Assembly (NCBI GenBank): GCA_046329555.1
Contig: JAXLUK010000004.1
Location: 257,075 to 321,074 of the forward strand
Origin: UBA1941 sp046329555
Lineage (GTDB): Bacteria > Bacteroidota > Bacteroidia > Chitinophagales > LD1
Direction: 5' to 3'
DNA length: 64,000 bases
In this document: piece after piece, positions 35,709 to 43,735 of the stretch
How the letters are laid out: each line of letters starts with the position of its first letter
Position numbering within the stretch: position 1 is the stretch's first letter
Notes under the pieces: model-generated
Told to the model about the DNA's origin: nothing
The model's input: the letters and a program-made list of their open reading frames with translations, nothing else
The model's database searches: none
Translations under genes and position numbers: made by a program

Positions 35709-36463
35709 TACCAACGCTTACCCAGGTGGATGCCCAGATAAAATCCAAACATGAAAAACTGATTGGCATTATCATCTACCATAATGGGTACCTTTTTGTA
35801 ATACAAATCCGCCTGAATACCGGCTTCTATCGCCTTCACAAACGCATCGCGTGAACCCCAGTCAAAATTCAATCCTGCCTTCAAATGCCCGCCAACAATT
35901 GGTTTCATCTCGCCTATTCCCTTATAAAAAGGCGCAGCTTCAATGATTCGCGTTTTATTCAAAAACACATCTTTATTGGCTTCGCTGTATTTCTCCGCCT
36001 TGCCATCCGGCACATCGGGATAATCCAACACCAGGTAGTAAGGTTTCAGCAAACCCAGTGAAACACCACCAAAAGCTACCCAGCTCAGTCGCACGCCATT
36101 GCGCGCTGCTTTATCGGCTATGGCACTTTCAAATCCGTAGCTAAATCGGATGATATGAAATCGATTTTGCAAGCCAAAGCGATAGGATCTGCCGCTTTGC
36201 AGAAACGATTTGGTGAGCTTCTCGCGGTAATCAATATTGTATTGGTATTCTGCCTGTAGCAGATGCGTACGGTAGATGTTCTTAATCCATCCAAATTCTG
36301 CGTACAACGAAAACCCGCTGGTTTGAATTTTCAATCCACCGGAAGCTTCCTTAGTAAACTGGTAATCTTTCTGAGCAGCCAGTTTCGGATTTTCACGTTC
36401 ATCCTGCGCCTGTACACAGCACACCTGGAAAAACATCAACCCAAACCATAACAACCGCTTCAT
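35708..36463 (-). CDS. Predicted outer-membrane protein, operon partner
   Basis: This is a 251-residue exported protein (signal peptide ending CCVQAQ). The mature part is beta-rich with many Tyr/Phe/Gly residues (SGFSLYAEFGWIKNIYRTHL) and ends in an aromatic-terminated strand (GFYLGIHLGKRW), as outer-membrane barrels often do. No family is recognised. The ATG at 36463 is used because the signal peptide begins there. Its stop is fused to the start of the downstream barrel-like gene, suggesting a two-protein unit. Confidence 0.6.
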   Translation of the reverse strand: MKRLLWFGLMFFQVCCVQAQDERENPKLAAQKDYQFTKEASGGLKIQTSGFSLYAEFGWIKNIYRTHLLQAEYQYNIDYREKLTKSFLQSGRSYRFGLQNRFHIIRFSYGFESAIADKAARNGVRLSWVAFGGVSLGLLKPYYLVLDYPDVPDGKAEKYSEANKDVFLNKTRIIEAAPFYKGIGEMKPIVGGHLKAGLNFDWGSRDAFVKAIEAGIQADLYYKKVPIMVDDNANQFFMFGFYLGIHLGKRW

Positions 36464-36516
36464 TGATTCAATATTAAATGAAATTGTGTTCAGATACAAC
36501 CTTGTTTATCCTGTTG

Positions 36517-36524
36517 TATATTCA
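36517..36524 (+). promoter_or_regulatory. -7 box TATATTCA upstream of the OsmC gene
   Basis: TATATTCA ends 4 nt before the ATG at 36529. It supports this start over the longer frame from 36478. Confidence 0.45.
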
Positions 36525-36528
36525 CATC

Positions 36529-36930
36529 ATGACTGCAACCATAGTTTATGAAGGACAATTGCGTACCCGCTGTACGCACGTAGAATCTGGCAACGCCATT
36601 ATTACCGATGCCCCACGTGACAATCAGGGCAATGGCGCGGCCTTCTCACCCACCGATTTAACGGCCACCAGTTTGGCTGCATGTATGTTAACCACCATGG
36701 CCATCAAAGCCAAAAGCATGGATCTCGCTTTTGCATCTGCCGAGGCTTCAGTGAAGAAAATTATGGCTGCTGACCCACGACGCATTGCGGCTATCGAAGT
36801 ACAAATTACGTTGCCTGCATCATGGGATGAGAAATTGCGCACCATTATGGAACGCGTCGCGCGCCATTGTCCGGTTGGGTTATCGCTTCACCCCGATGTA
36901 GACCAACGCATTTCCTTCTTATACAAATAA
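36529..36930 (+). CDS. OsmC-family peroxiredoxin-like protein
   Basis: This is a 133-residue OsmC/Ohr-fold protein of the YhfA-like subgroup. The two peroxidatic positions are visible: Cys in SLAACMLTTMAIKAK, and the second in VARHCPVGLSLH. Such proteins reduce organic hydroperoxides or store thiol chemistry. The longer in-frame start adds only a non-conserved peptide and overlaps the promoter, so I use ATG 36529. A bidirectional terminator follows. Confidence 0.88.
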   Translation: MTATIVYEGQLRTRCTHVESGNAIITDAPRDNQGNGAAFSPTDLTATSLAACMLTTMAIKAKSMDLAFASAEASVKKIMAADPRRIAAIEVQITLPASWDEKLRTIMERVARHCPVGLSLHPDVDQRISFLYK

Positions 36931-36932
36931 AA

Positions 36933-36956
36933 AAAGCGAAGGATGAGCTTCGCTTT
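36933..36956. terminator. Bidirectional intrinsic terminator
   Basis: AAAGCGAAG (36933-36941) pairs with CTTCGCTTT (36948-36956), with A/T runs on both sides. It lies between the convergent OsmC gene and the anti-sigma-like gene and can serve both. Confidence 0.8.
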
Positions 36957-36980
36957 ATTCCGTCTTAACTGGGTTTAGTC

Positions 36981-37718
36981 TTAAAAACGGTAAGGCATTT
37001 GATACTTGATATCGGGTTGGTGGTCATATTTTTTACCTAAAACCACCACGGTGTTACCCTTATTCTTTTGCTTTTTAGTTTTTCCTGTTGCCGGATGCAG
37101 CACCGTAATTTCGTCGTTCAGCGATTTATTCGGACTCAGAAAATTCAAGGCATACATAGGGATATTAGTCATTTCAACTTCTACGTGCTGATCACCGAGT
37201 TGTGGTTCAACTTCAGCAGTTAACTCTTGTGTGGCTGGCTGGGCCGATTCTTCAACTGCCACAGTTGTTGATGCTTCAGCATCGCGTACAGGATTTACCA
37301 CTTCCATCGGCTTTGATACGGCCTGGTTCAACCTGGCGGCCTTAAATGCAGTTTGTTGCGCTGGTTCAACAGCAACCACCGGGTTAGTAGCGGATAGCGT
37401 GGTGTTTGTTACCGGCGCCGAATTAATCTGGGTTGGTTGCGCTTGCCTAACGGCCACCTGAGTTTCGGCTGTTGGTGCATTAGCATGGTAACCTAAACCG
37501 ATGATTAACGCCACGGAAGCGGCAACGGCCCAAGGGCGCCATGAGCGCACCGCAGCAGGTGACGAAACTGCAACTGTTGAAACGGGATCTTGTTCGAGTT
37601 CCATCGAAATACGATTCCACAGCGCATTGGGTACCGGCGGCTGGTATTCGGCAAACTGCTCGCGAACCGCAGCATCAAACCGCGCTTCTTTCTTTTCCAT
37701 ATCGTAAACTTCTTCCAT
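36981..37718 (-). CDS. Probable anti-sigma factor
   Basis: This is a 245-residue single-pass membrane protein. The N-terminal ~60 residues are cytoplasmic and acidic/amphipathic (EARFDAAVREQFAEYQPPVP, LWNRISMELE), followed by one membrane helix (RSWRPWAVAASVALIIGLGY), then a long periplasmic Ala/Thr/Val-rich region and a basic end. It starts 2 nt after the ECF sigma-factor stop, the standard place for an anti-sigma partner. The sequence match to a named family is weak, so the function rests on architecture and context. The ATG at 37718 is preferred over the TTG at 37724. Confidence 0.6.
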   Translation of the reverse strand: MEEVYDMEKKEARFDAAVREQFAEYQPPVPNALWNRISMELEQDPVSTVAVSSPAAVRSWRPWAVAASVALIIGLGYHANAPTAETQVAVRQAQPTQINSAPVTNTTLSATNPVVAVEPAQQTAFKAARLNQAVSKPMEVVNPVRDAEASTTVAVEESAQPATQELTAEVEPQLGDQHVEVEMTNIPMYALNFLSPNKSLNDEITVLHPATGKTKKQKNKGNTVVVLGKKYDHQPDIKYQMPYRF

Positions 37719-37720
37719 AG

Positions 37721-38317
37721 TCAAAGTCCTTCTGTTTTGTTATCGGTATTTGGGGCGAAGTTGATGTTGGGCATCATCTCCATTACTTTTTTCTGCAACA
37801 GATATCTTGCCCGGGCCAATTGGGATTTTGAGGTGCCCTCTGAAATTCCCAGTTGCTCCCCAATTTCTTTATGCGAATATCCTTCTATCACATACAAATT
37901 GAATATGGTTCTATACCCGGTTGAAAGCGATTGTATCATTTTCACTACGTCTTCTTTCATCAACTTGCTCAATGCATTGTCATCATAGTATTCGTACTGC
38001 AAGCTTTGCGTATCCTGAACCACATGCATTTGCGCTTTTTTCCGATAGTGCTCAATGGCGGTATTCACAAAAATCCGGCGTACCCATCCTTCAAAAGAAC
38101 CATCTCCGCGGTATTTATCAATATGCCGGAACACTTTGATAAAACCTTCCTGCAGCAGGTCTTCCGCAGCGGCGTATTCATTGGCGTAACGCATACAAAC
38201 ACCAAACATTTTCTGCGATAAGGCCGCATACAGCATCTCCTGAAATCTCCGCTCGCCCCGCTGGCAGCCGGCTATAATTTCAGGTTCTGAAAACGAACCA
38301 CTGGTTACAAGAGCCAT
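37721..38317 (-). CDS. ECF-type RNA polymerase sigma factor
   Basis: This is a 198-residue sigma-70 family member with only regions 2 and 4. Region 2 reads AAEDLLQEGFIKVFRHIDKY and FEGWVRRIFVNTAIEHYRKK; region 4 holds the helix-turn-helix HKEIGEQLGISEGTSKSQLA. It should direct transcription of an envelope or stress regulon and be held by the membrane protein encoded right after it. A TAACTTCA box lies 12 nt before the ATG (38330-38337, minus strand). Confidence 0.92.
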   Translation of the reverse strand: MALVTSGSFSEPEIIAGCQRGERRFQEMLYAALSQKMFGVCMRYANEYAAAEDLLQEGFIKVFRHIDKYRGDGSFEGWVRRIFVNTAIEHYRKKAQMHVVQDTQSLQYEYYDDNALSKLMKEDVVKMIQSLSTGYRTIFNLYVIEGYSHKEIGEQLGISEGTSKSQLARARYLLQKKVMEMMPNINFAPNTDNKTEGL

Positions 38318-38353
38318 AGTCTAGTTTTTTGAAGTTACGAAATTTCGGAAACT

Positions 38354-38929
38354 TCAGGCTTTTCTCAGGTTGGCAAGAAACAAATCAAACGCCTTTTTAC
38401 GGTGACTGAACTGATTCTTGTCTTCAAGACGCATCTCCCCAAAGGAAAGGTTGCATCCCGCAGGCTGAAAAATTGGATCATATCCAAAACCCTGATTCCC
38501 ACGAGGCGCTTCAAGAATAGTTCCTTCACAAACGCCCGTATAATAAACGACATCAGGCCCTGAAAAGTGTGCAATCACGGTTCTGAAACGCGCCGTGCGC
38601 TGTGCCACGCCAGCCATTTCATGAAGCACTTTCGCCATATTTCGAGCCGGATCAGATGGCTCGCCAGCATATCTTGCACTAAACACGCCAGGCGCACCAT
38701 GCAGCGCATCAATTTCTAAGCCCGTATCCTCTGCAAAACACGGCAATCCTAGCCGTTGAAAAAGAAACTGCGCCTTCAGCCGGGCGTTCCCTTCCAAGGT
38801 CAATTCCGTCTCCGGAATGTCATCGTAAAAGTGGAGATCAGCCAGACTCACTAATTCGATTCCCCCGGGAAGTAACGATTTTATTTCGCGTACTTTATTG
38901 GCATTATGCGTGGCAAAAAGCAGTTTCAT
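38354..38929 (-). CDS. rdgB: RdgB/HAM1 non-canonical purine NTP pyrophosphatase
   Basis: This is a 191-residue enzyme that hydrolyses dITP/XTP to the monophosphate, keeping deaminated purines out of DNA. Family marks are the start LLFATHNANKVREI, the substrate motif FAEDTGLEIDAL, APGVFSARYAG, and GFGYDPIFQP with the conserved SHRKKA near the end. A perfect TAGGTTCG box lies 4 nt before the ATG. Confidence 0.94.
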   Translation of the reverse strand: MKLLFATHNANKVREIKSLLPGGIELVSLADLHFYDDIPETELTLEGNARLKAQFLFQRLGLPCFAEDTGLEIDALHGAPGVFSARYAGEPSDPARNMAKVLHEMAGVAQRTARFRTVIAHFSGPDVVYYTGVCEGTILEAPRGNQGFGYDPIFQPAGCNLSFGEMRLEDKNQFSHRKKAFDLFLANLRKA

Positions 38930-38933
38930 TTCC

Positions 38934-38941
38934 CGAACCTA
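38934..38941 (-). promoter_or_regulatory. -7 box TAGGTTCG upstream of rdgB
   Basis: TAGGTTCG on the minus strand ends exactly 4 nt before the ATG at 38929, with the same layout as hutI and others. Confidence 0.5.
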
Positions 38942-39041
38942 ATCAAACCACTTGATTTTTAGTATGCAACCGGAATACCAGAAGGTGCGTCTAACACCCA
39001 AAAAACCGCCTTCCGAAGCACCGTTTCTACCTCAATAATCT

Positions 39042-39049
39042 TATTTTCG
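39042..39049 (+). promoter_or_regulatory. -7 box TATTTTCG upstream of rocD
   Basis: TATTTTCG lies 19 nt before the rocD ATG at 39069, so this gene should have a short leader, unlike those with 4-nt spacing. Confidence 0.4.
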
Positions 39050-39068
39050 CACCGCAAAAATTACGTTT

Positions 39069-40295
39069 ATGACAGAAACGGCTTTATCCCGCGCAGCGCA
39101 CTTGATGGAATTGGAAGAGCGTTATGGCGCTCATAATTATCACCCCCTACCGGTGGTTCTGGACCGCGGGCGCGGTGTTCATGTATGGGATGTAGATGGA
39201 AAAGTTTACTACGATTTTCTTTCAGCCTATTCTGCAGTAAATCAGGGGCATTGCCATCCGCTTATCATTGATACGTTAAAAAAGCAAGCTGAAAAACTGA
39301 CCCTAACATCCCGTGCATTCTACAATTCAGTACTGGGCGAGTACGAAAAATTTATGCACGAATACTTCGGTTACGACAAAGTATTACCGATGAATACGGG
39401 TGTAGAAGCCGTAGAAACGGCCATCAAACTGGCCCGGCGCTGGGGTTATGCTTCGAAAGGCATTGCCGATGGTAAGGCTAAAGTAATTTTTGCCGAAGGT
39501 AATTTTCACGGAAGAACCGTATCTGCCATTTCAGCATCCAGTGATCCTTCAAGCTATGCCGGATTCGGACCTTATGTTCCGGGCTTCGTTAAAGTTCCCT
39601 ATAACGACCTTTCTGCTTTAGCAAAAGCCCTGGAAGACAAAGACGTCTGCGCCTTCATCGTTGAACCCATTCAGGGCGAAGCAGGTGTTTTTGTGCCCGA
39701 TGATTTCTATTTGGCCAAGGCAGCCGAGTTATGTAAAATGGCTAATGTACTGTTTGTTGCCGATGAGGTTCAAACAGGCATCGCACGCACTGGCAAAATG
39801 TTGTGCTGTGATCATGAAGATGTTCGTCCGGATATGGTCATTCTTGGAAAGGCTCTTAGTGGCGGCGTACTGCCGGTTTCGGCGGTGTTGGCCGATGACG
39901 CCATCATGATGAACATCAAACCCGGTGAACACGGTTCTACCTACGGCGGTAATCCGCTGGCGTGTAAAGTAGCCATGAGCGCACTGCAGGTAGTGAAGGA
40001 AGAAAATCTGGTAGATAATGCCGAAATGCTGGGAAAATACTTCCGGAAAGAACTTTCAAAGATTAACCATCCATTGATTAAGCTAATCCGCGGTAAAGGA
40101 CTATTGAATGCGATAGTATTGAATACGGATGATGAACACATGGGCTGGAACTTGTGCCTTAAAATGGCTGAAAACGGATTGTTGGCGAAGCCTACACACC
40201 ACTACATTATCCGTCTGGCGCCGCCGTTGGTGATAACCAAGGCCCAAATTGATGAATGCGTAGCCATCATCAGAAAGAGCCTGGAAGCGATGTAA
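39069..40295 (+). CDS. rocD: Ornithine--oxo-acid aminotransferase
   Basis: This is a 408-residue PLP enzyme that moves the delta-amino group of ornithine to 2-oxoglutarate, giving glutamate semialdehyde in arginine/proline metabolism. OAT-specific segments include YDFLSAYSAVNQGHCHP, MNTGVEAVETAIKLAR, FIVEPIQGEAGVFVP and the PLP-Lys region ILGKALSGGVLPVSA. It is transcribed divergently from rdgB. Identification is secure. Confidence 0.94.
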   Translation: MTETALSRAAHLMELEERYGAHNYHPLPVVLDRGRGVHVWDVDGKVYYDFLSAYSAVNQGHCHPLIIDTLKKQAEKLTLTSRAFYNSVLGEYEKFMHEYFGYDKVLPMNTGVEAVETAIKLARRWGYASKGIADGKAKVIFAEGNFHGRTVSAISASSDPSSYAGFGPYVPGFVKVPYNDLSALAKALEDKDVCAFIVEPIQGEAGVFVPDDFYLAKAAELCKMANVLFVADEVQTGIARTGKMLCCDHEDVRPDMVILGKALSGGVLPVSAVLADDAIMMNIKPGEHGSTYGGNPLACKVAMSALQVVKEENLVDNAEMLGKYFRKELSKINHPLIKLIRGKGLLNAIVLNTDDEHMGWNLCLKMAENGLLAKPTHHYIIRLAPPLVITKAQIDECVAIIRKSLEAM

Positions 40296-40335
40296 ATCAT
40301 CTTTTCTGTATGCTATAGTTTGTGCATCATTGCGC

Positions 40336-40956
40336 ATGAAGAAGCAGGAACGCGCTGATTTTGTAGTTGCAAAACTTCAGAAAATGTACCCCCATCCGGC
40401 AATTCCGCTGGATCATGAAGATGCCTATACCTTGCTGATTGCCGTATTGCTTTCTGCGCAGTGCACCGATGTACGGGTTAATCAGGTTACCCCTTCCCTG
40501 TTTGCCTTGGCCAAAACGCCCAAAGCCATGATGCGCCTCAGCGTTGATCAGATTCAGGAGATTATCAGACCATGCGGCTTATCTCCTTTTAAATCAAAAG
40601 CGATTGCCGGATTATCTCAAATTCTGGTAGAACAATACAACGGACAAGTACCCGATACTTTTGAAGCGCTGGAAGCGCTTCCGGGTGTAGGACACAAAAC
40701 GGCCAGCGTTGTGATGAGCCAGGCCTTTGGCGTACCTGCCTTTCCCGTAGACACACACATTCACCGGCTGATGACCAGATGGAAACTCACCAATGGAAAA
40801 TCGGTGGAACAAACCGAAGCTGATGCCAAGCGCCTTTTCCCGGAATCACTTTGGAACACCTTACATCTTCAAATCATCTATTTTGGTCGCGAATATTGCA
40901 AAGCGCGCGGCCACGTAGTGGCAGATTGTCCGATTTGCAGTGTGATAACACCATGA
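40336..40956 (+). CDS. nth: Endonuclease III with a reduced iron-sulfur motif
   Basis: This is a 206-residue HhH-GPD DNA glycosylase/AP lyase that removes oxidised pyrimidines. The helix-hairpin-helix LPGVGHKTASVV and the catalytic Asp/Lys region (AFPVDTHIHRLMTRW; earlier LLSAQCTDVRVN) are intact. The C-terminal cluster loop reads YCKARGHVVADCPICSVI and then stops, so the fourth Cys of the usual C-x6-C-x2-C-x5-C is absent and the first spacing is 9. The start is ATG 40336; an in-frame TTG lies just before. It overlaps the next gene by 4 nt (ATGA). Confidence 0.9.
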   Translation: MKKQERADFVVAKLQKMYPHPAIPLDHEDAYTLLIAVLLSAQCTDVRVNQVTPSLFALAKTPKAMMRLSVDQIQEIIRPCGLSPFKSKAIAGLSQILVEQYNGQVPDTFEALEALPGVGHKTASVVMSQAFGVPAFPVDTHIHRLMTRWKLTNGKSVEQTEADAKRLFPESLWNTLHLQIIYFGREYCKARGHVVADCPICSVITP

Positions 40957-42431
40957 AGCGATCGCTAGTATGGCTGCTTTTCGTGCTTTCGGTTTTTACC
41001 GTTTGGCAGGGTGCGGTGATTACAGCCGATCCCGATATGCGCTTTGAAATCGGGCGCGGTCCGCTTACTGATGAGGGTTGGCACAGTTATCAACTTCGAA
41101 ATTACTTGAATGGTCACGGGATGGATTCGCGGGTTACTGATTCGTTCTTGAAAGAGCCCGGCTTCAATGCCTTTCTGTTTCCGTGGCTACTGCTCAATGA
41201 ATCACCTTTGTTGCAACGATTCGCCGTTTTAGCGCTAATCCTCTTTTCCGTCCTGTTAATGGCTGGAAATAAAGGACAGCGCTTGTTTCTGGCCATATTC
41301 GTGATACTCGGTTTAATGCACCCGGTTTTGTTTCAATATGCGCACTACAGCATGGCGGAAATGCCCGTTGCCGTGCTGCTATTATTAGGTATATGGTGTT
41401 TTTGTACGCATTGGGAATCCGGAAATCAACGCATGCTTGTTGCTGGATCCGCGGCCTTCTTTGGCGCCTTCCTGATGAAATTGCAGTATGCCCCGGAATT
41501 AATGCTGGTGCCGCTTTACGGAATAATTTATGCCGTTCAAAAAAGGCAATGGAGGCACTTTAGGACCGTTATCAGTAGCCTGGCCGTTTTCATAGCGATT
41601 TACGCGGCTTTTTGGTGGTTACCTCATCGGGAAGATTTTTCTTACTTCATACAACTATGGACGAAAGACCAGTTTCTCAATACCGCTGATACCTGGGAGC
41701 GCGTCCGGTATTACTATCGTGAGTGGCTGGCACATGCCAGCTTTTGGCGCGGTTATTTTGAGGTTTTCTGCGTGGCACTAACCATTGGCTTATTTTTCTT
41801 GTTTCGAAAAGAATCCGGAACGTGGTTTCGGTTGCTATTCCTGTTTTCACTAGCCGTCATCATTTTGCAATGCCGTGTCTTCGTAACCGGATACGTTCCC
41901 TTGCGCTACCTCGTGAGTATGCTCTTTTTTGGCCTTGCATTGATTTCAGCAACTTTGGCCAACGCCTACCAAATTGCCAAACTACATCGGTCATATACCA
42001 TTTTTCTAATCGTATTGTTTGCCGGCAGTGTATGGATCATCTGGAAGAATTTGGACGAGAACATTTTCACCACACAACATCTTCAATGGCAGCAGTATGC
42101 CGCGCGGCAATATCTAAAGCAACATTTGCGGCCGGGCGAGCGGGTCCTGGGCAACTGGGCGCCTTCTCTTTGCAACGGACTGCAGCAAGAAGTTCGCACC
42201 ATTTCCTATGATGTAGCGCCTTATCGTGAAACGCTGCTACACTTCAGACCCAGATTGATTATTGCGGAAACCGACGAAGCCGATAGCGATGGCGCCTTTC
42301 TGCGGAAAGGAATTTCACTTCAGTCTATTGCAGACAGCAGTAAAACTTTTTCCATTGGCGGAAAAACATTGCGCTGTTATTGGCTGCATCCGGCTTCGTT
42401 TTCCTTAAATTCGTTTCATGAAAATGAATGA
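40953..42431 (+). CDS. GT39-like polytopic glycosyltransferase
   Basis: This is a 492-residue membrane protein with about ten hydrophobic helices. An acidic pair follows the first helix (LTDEGWHSYQLRNYLNG), as in the first periplasmic loop of GT-C (ArnT/PMT-like) transferases that use polyprenyl-phosphate sugars. The C-terminal ~120 residues are soluble. The sugar and acceptor are unknown. I use the ATG at 40953, which starts directly before the first helix and overlaps the nth stop. The promoter of the next gene lies inside its 3' end. Confidence 0.7.
   Translation: MKRSLVWLLFVLSVFTVWQGAVITADPDMRFEIGRGPLTDEGWHSYQLRNYLNGHGMDSRVTDSFLKEPGFNAFLFPWLLLNESPLLQRFAVLALILFSVLLMAGNKGQRLFLAIFVILGLMHPVLFQYAHYSMAEMPVAVLLLLGIWCFCTHWESGNQRMLVAGSAAFFGAFLMKLQYAPELMLVPLYGIIYAVQKRQWRHFRTVISSLAVFIAIYAAFWWLPHREDFSYFIQLWTKDQFLNTADTWERVRYYYREWLAHASFWRGYFEVFCVALTIGLFFLFRKESGTWFRLLFLFSLAVIILQCRVFVTGYVPLRYLVSMLFFGLALISATLANAYQIAKLHRSYTIFLIVLFAGSVWIIWKNLDENIFTTQHLQWQQYAARQYLKQHLRPGERVLGNWAPSLCNGLQQEVRTISYDVAPYRETLLHFRPRLIIAETDEADSDGAFLRKGISLQSIADSSKTFSIGGKTLRCYWLHPASFSLNSFHENE
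42406..42413 (+). promoter_or_regulatory. -7 box TAAATTCG inside the upstream gene
   Basis: TAAATTCG ends 4 nt before the Nudix ATG at 42418 and lies within the last codons of the GT39-like gene. A TTG at 42380-42382 could be its -33 element, with a 23-nt spacer. Confidence 0.45.
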
Positions 42432-42981
42432 AACTGAAAACCCATGGATCACCCATGAACGCGCGGTGAAGTACGAAAACAAGTGGATCAAAGTGGTGGA
42501 AAATCAGGTCACCAACCCTGCCGGAAATCCCGGCATTTACGGCGTCGTACATTTCAAGCAAATTGCTGTGGCCATTATTCCGCTAGATGAAGCATACAAC
42601 ACCTGGATAGTAGGGCAATTTCGTTACACGCTAAACTCGTATGAATGGGAAGTACCAGAGGGCGGCTGCCCGCCGGGAACAGCACCCCTTGACACCGCAA
42701 TACGAGAATTGCACGAGGAAGCTGGTTTAGCTGCCAAAGAATATAAAATGGTGTTGGAAATGCAGTTATCAAATTCCGTAAGCGACGAAATTAGCTATAC
42801 CTACGTAGCCAAAGGACTTACCTATATTGGTGAACAACCAGATGAAGATGAAGTGCTCCATATCCGAAAACTGCCATTTTCTGAATTAGTAGAAATGGTG
42901 ATGCGCGGAGAAATCCGAGATGCGCTGTCGGTTGCCAGTATTTTGAAAGTAAAACAATTGATTAACGCAGGAGAAATTTAG
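42418..42981 (+). CDS. Nudix hydrolase (ADP-ribose pyrophosphatase-like)
   Basis: This is a 187-residue Nudix protein. The box reads EGGCPPGTAPLDTAIRELHE followed by EAGL: the REUxEExGU part is intact, but the first Glu of GX5E is replaced by Thr. The flanking FRYTLNSYEWEVPEGG is typical of ADP-ribose/ADP-sugar pyrophosphatases. The 5' end overlaps the GT39-like gene by 14 nt, and the stop shares a TTAG with the convergent lipoprotein gene. Confidence 0.85.
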   Translation: MKMNETENPWITHERAVKYENKWIKVVENQVTNPAGNPGIYGVVHFKQIAVAIIPLDEAYNTWIVGQFRYTLNSYEWEVPEGGCPPGTAPLDTAIRELHEEAGLAAKEYKMVLEMQLSNSVSDEISYTYVAKGLTYIGEQPDEDEVLHIRKLPFSELVEMVMRGEIRDALSVASILKVKQLINAGEI

Positions 42982-43694
42982 CGGTAAACAAAATACCGCA
43001 CTTCCATCGTATCTACGGCATTGAGAATTTTAACGCGTTTGTGAACACGACTTTGATCGTCGATTTCGTATTTGTATAAAATAAAAAATGTACCATCTGG
43101 AGTAACCCAGGTTTCACCTTGCTTTAGATTTTTAGAAGAAGTTCCCAGAAAGGGACGGCCGTAATTATCGTTGCCCAACAGGTTTCGGGTATTGGCATAA
43201 TAAGAAGCAGTTATGGTAGCGTTTCCTGAAGGATTGGCGGTATACTGAGCCACTTCTTCTACCACATTGCCATCGCTGATTTGATAGTGCCGGTAAGTTG
43301 CCGTATCCCCATCAAGCGTCAAAGCAGTCCGAAAACCATTGGCATCATATTGATAGCGGTAGGTACTGGTTGAAAAGGCGTCGCGCCGCACATATCCCGA
43401 AACATACTTTTTCGCAGCATCGAATAGGTAGGTATATCGATAACGTTCAACACCAGAAACAGTGTACTGCATCACAATAGAATCGTTAAAATAAGAATAC
43501 AATTCAGCACTGTCGCAAACCATCGCCTTAACCAACCTGCTCTGATCATCATAACTACATACCGTTTCGCATGCCGCACCTAATGCCTTGTAGGATGCAA
43601 TCAACTGCGTGGCGGGTGTAGTATCCGTTTCCTGATGGCATGCCGATAATCCACCCACAATAAGTACCGTCAACAAGCTGAATCGCCAAAACAT
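42978..43694 (-). CDS. Lipoprotein with YD-like beta repeats
   Basis: This is a 238-residue lipoprotein with signal MFWRFSLLTVLIVGGLSAC, lipobox LSAC. The mature part alternates short beta strands in a pattern such as YRYTYLFDAAKKYVSG and YRYQYDANGFRTAL, reminiscent of YD/RHS-type sheets but without a toxin domain. The function is unknown. I chose the ATG at 43694 because the signal peptide begins there; two upstream in-frame ATGs exist. It lies 41 nt behind the M28 peptidase gene on the same strand. Confidence 0.7.
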   Translation of the reverse strand: MFWRFSLLTVLIVGGLSACHQETDTTPATQLIASYKALGAACETVCSYDDQSRLVKAMVCDSAELYSYFNDSIVMQYTVSGVERYRYTYLFDAAKKYVSGYVRRDAFSTSTYRYQYDANGFRTALTLDGDTATYRHYQISDGNVVEEVAQYTANPSGNATITASYYANTRNLLGNDNYGRPFLGTSSKNLKQGETWVTPDGTFFILYKYEIDDQSRVHKRVKILNAVDTMEVRYFVYR

Positions 43695-43735
43695 AACCAC
43701 GTACTTTTTTCTAAGATACATCGTTTCAGGCATTC

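Noticed and set aside
37719..37724. TTG start two codons upstream for the anti-sigma-like gene
   Set aside because: It would overlap the sigma-factor stop with a rare start codon; the ATG at 37718 is sufficient.
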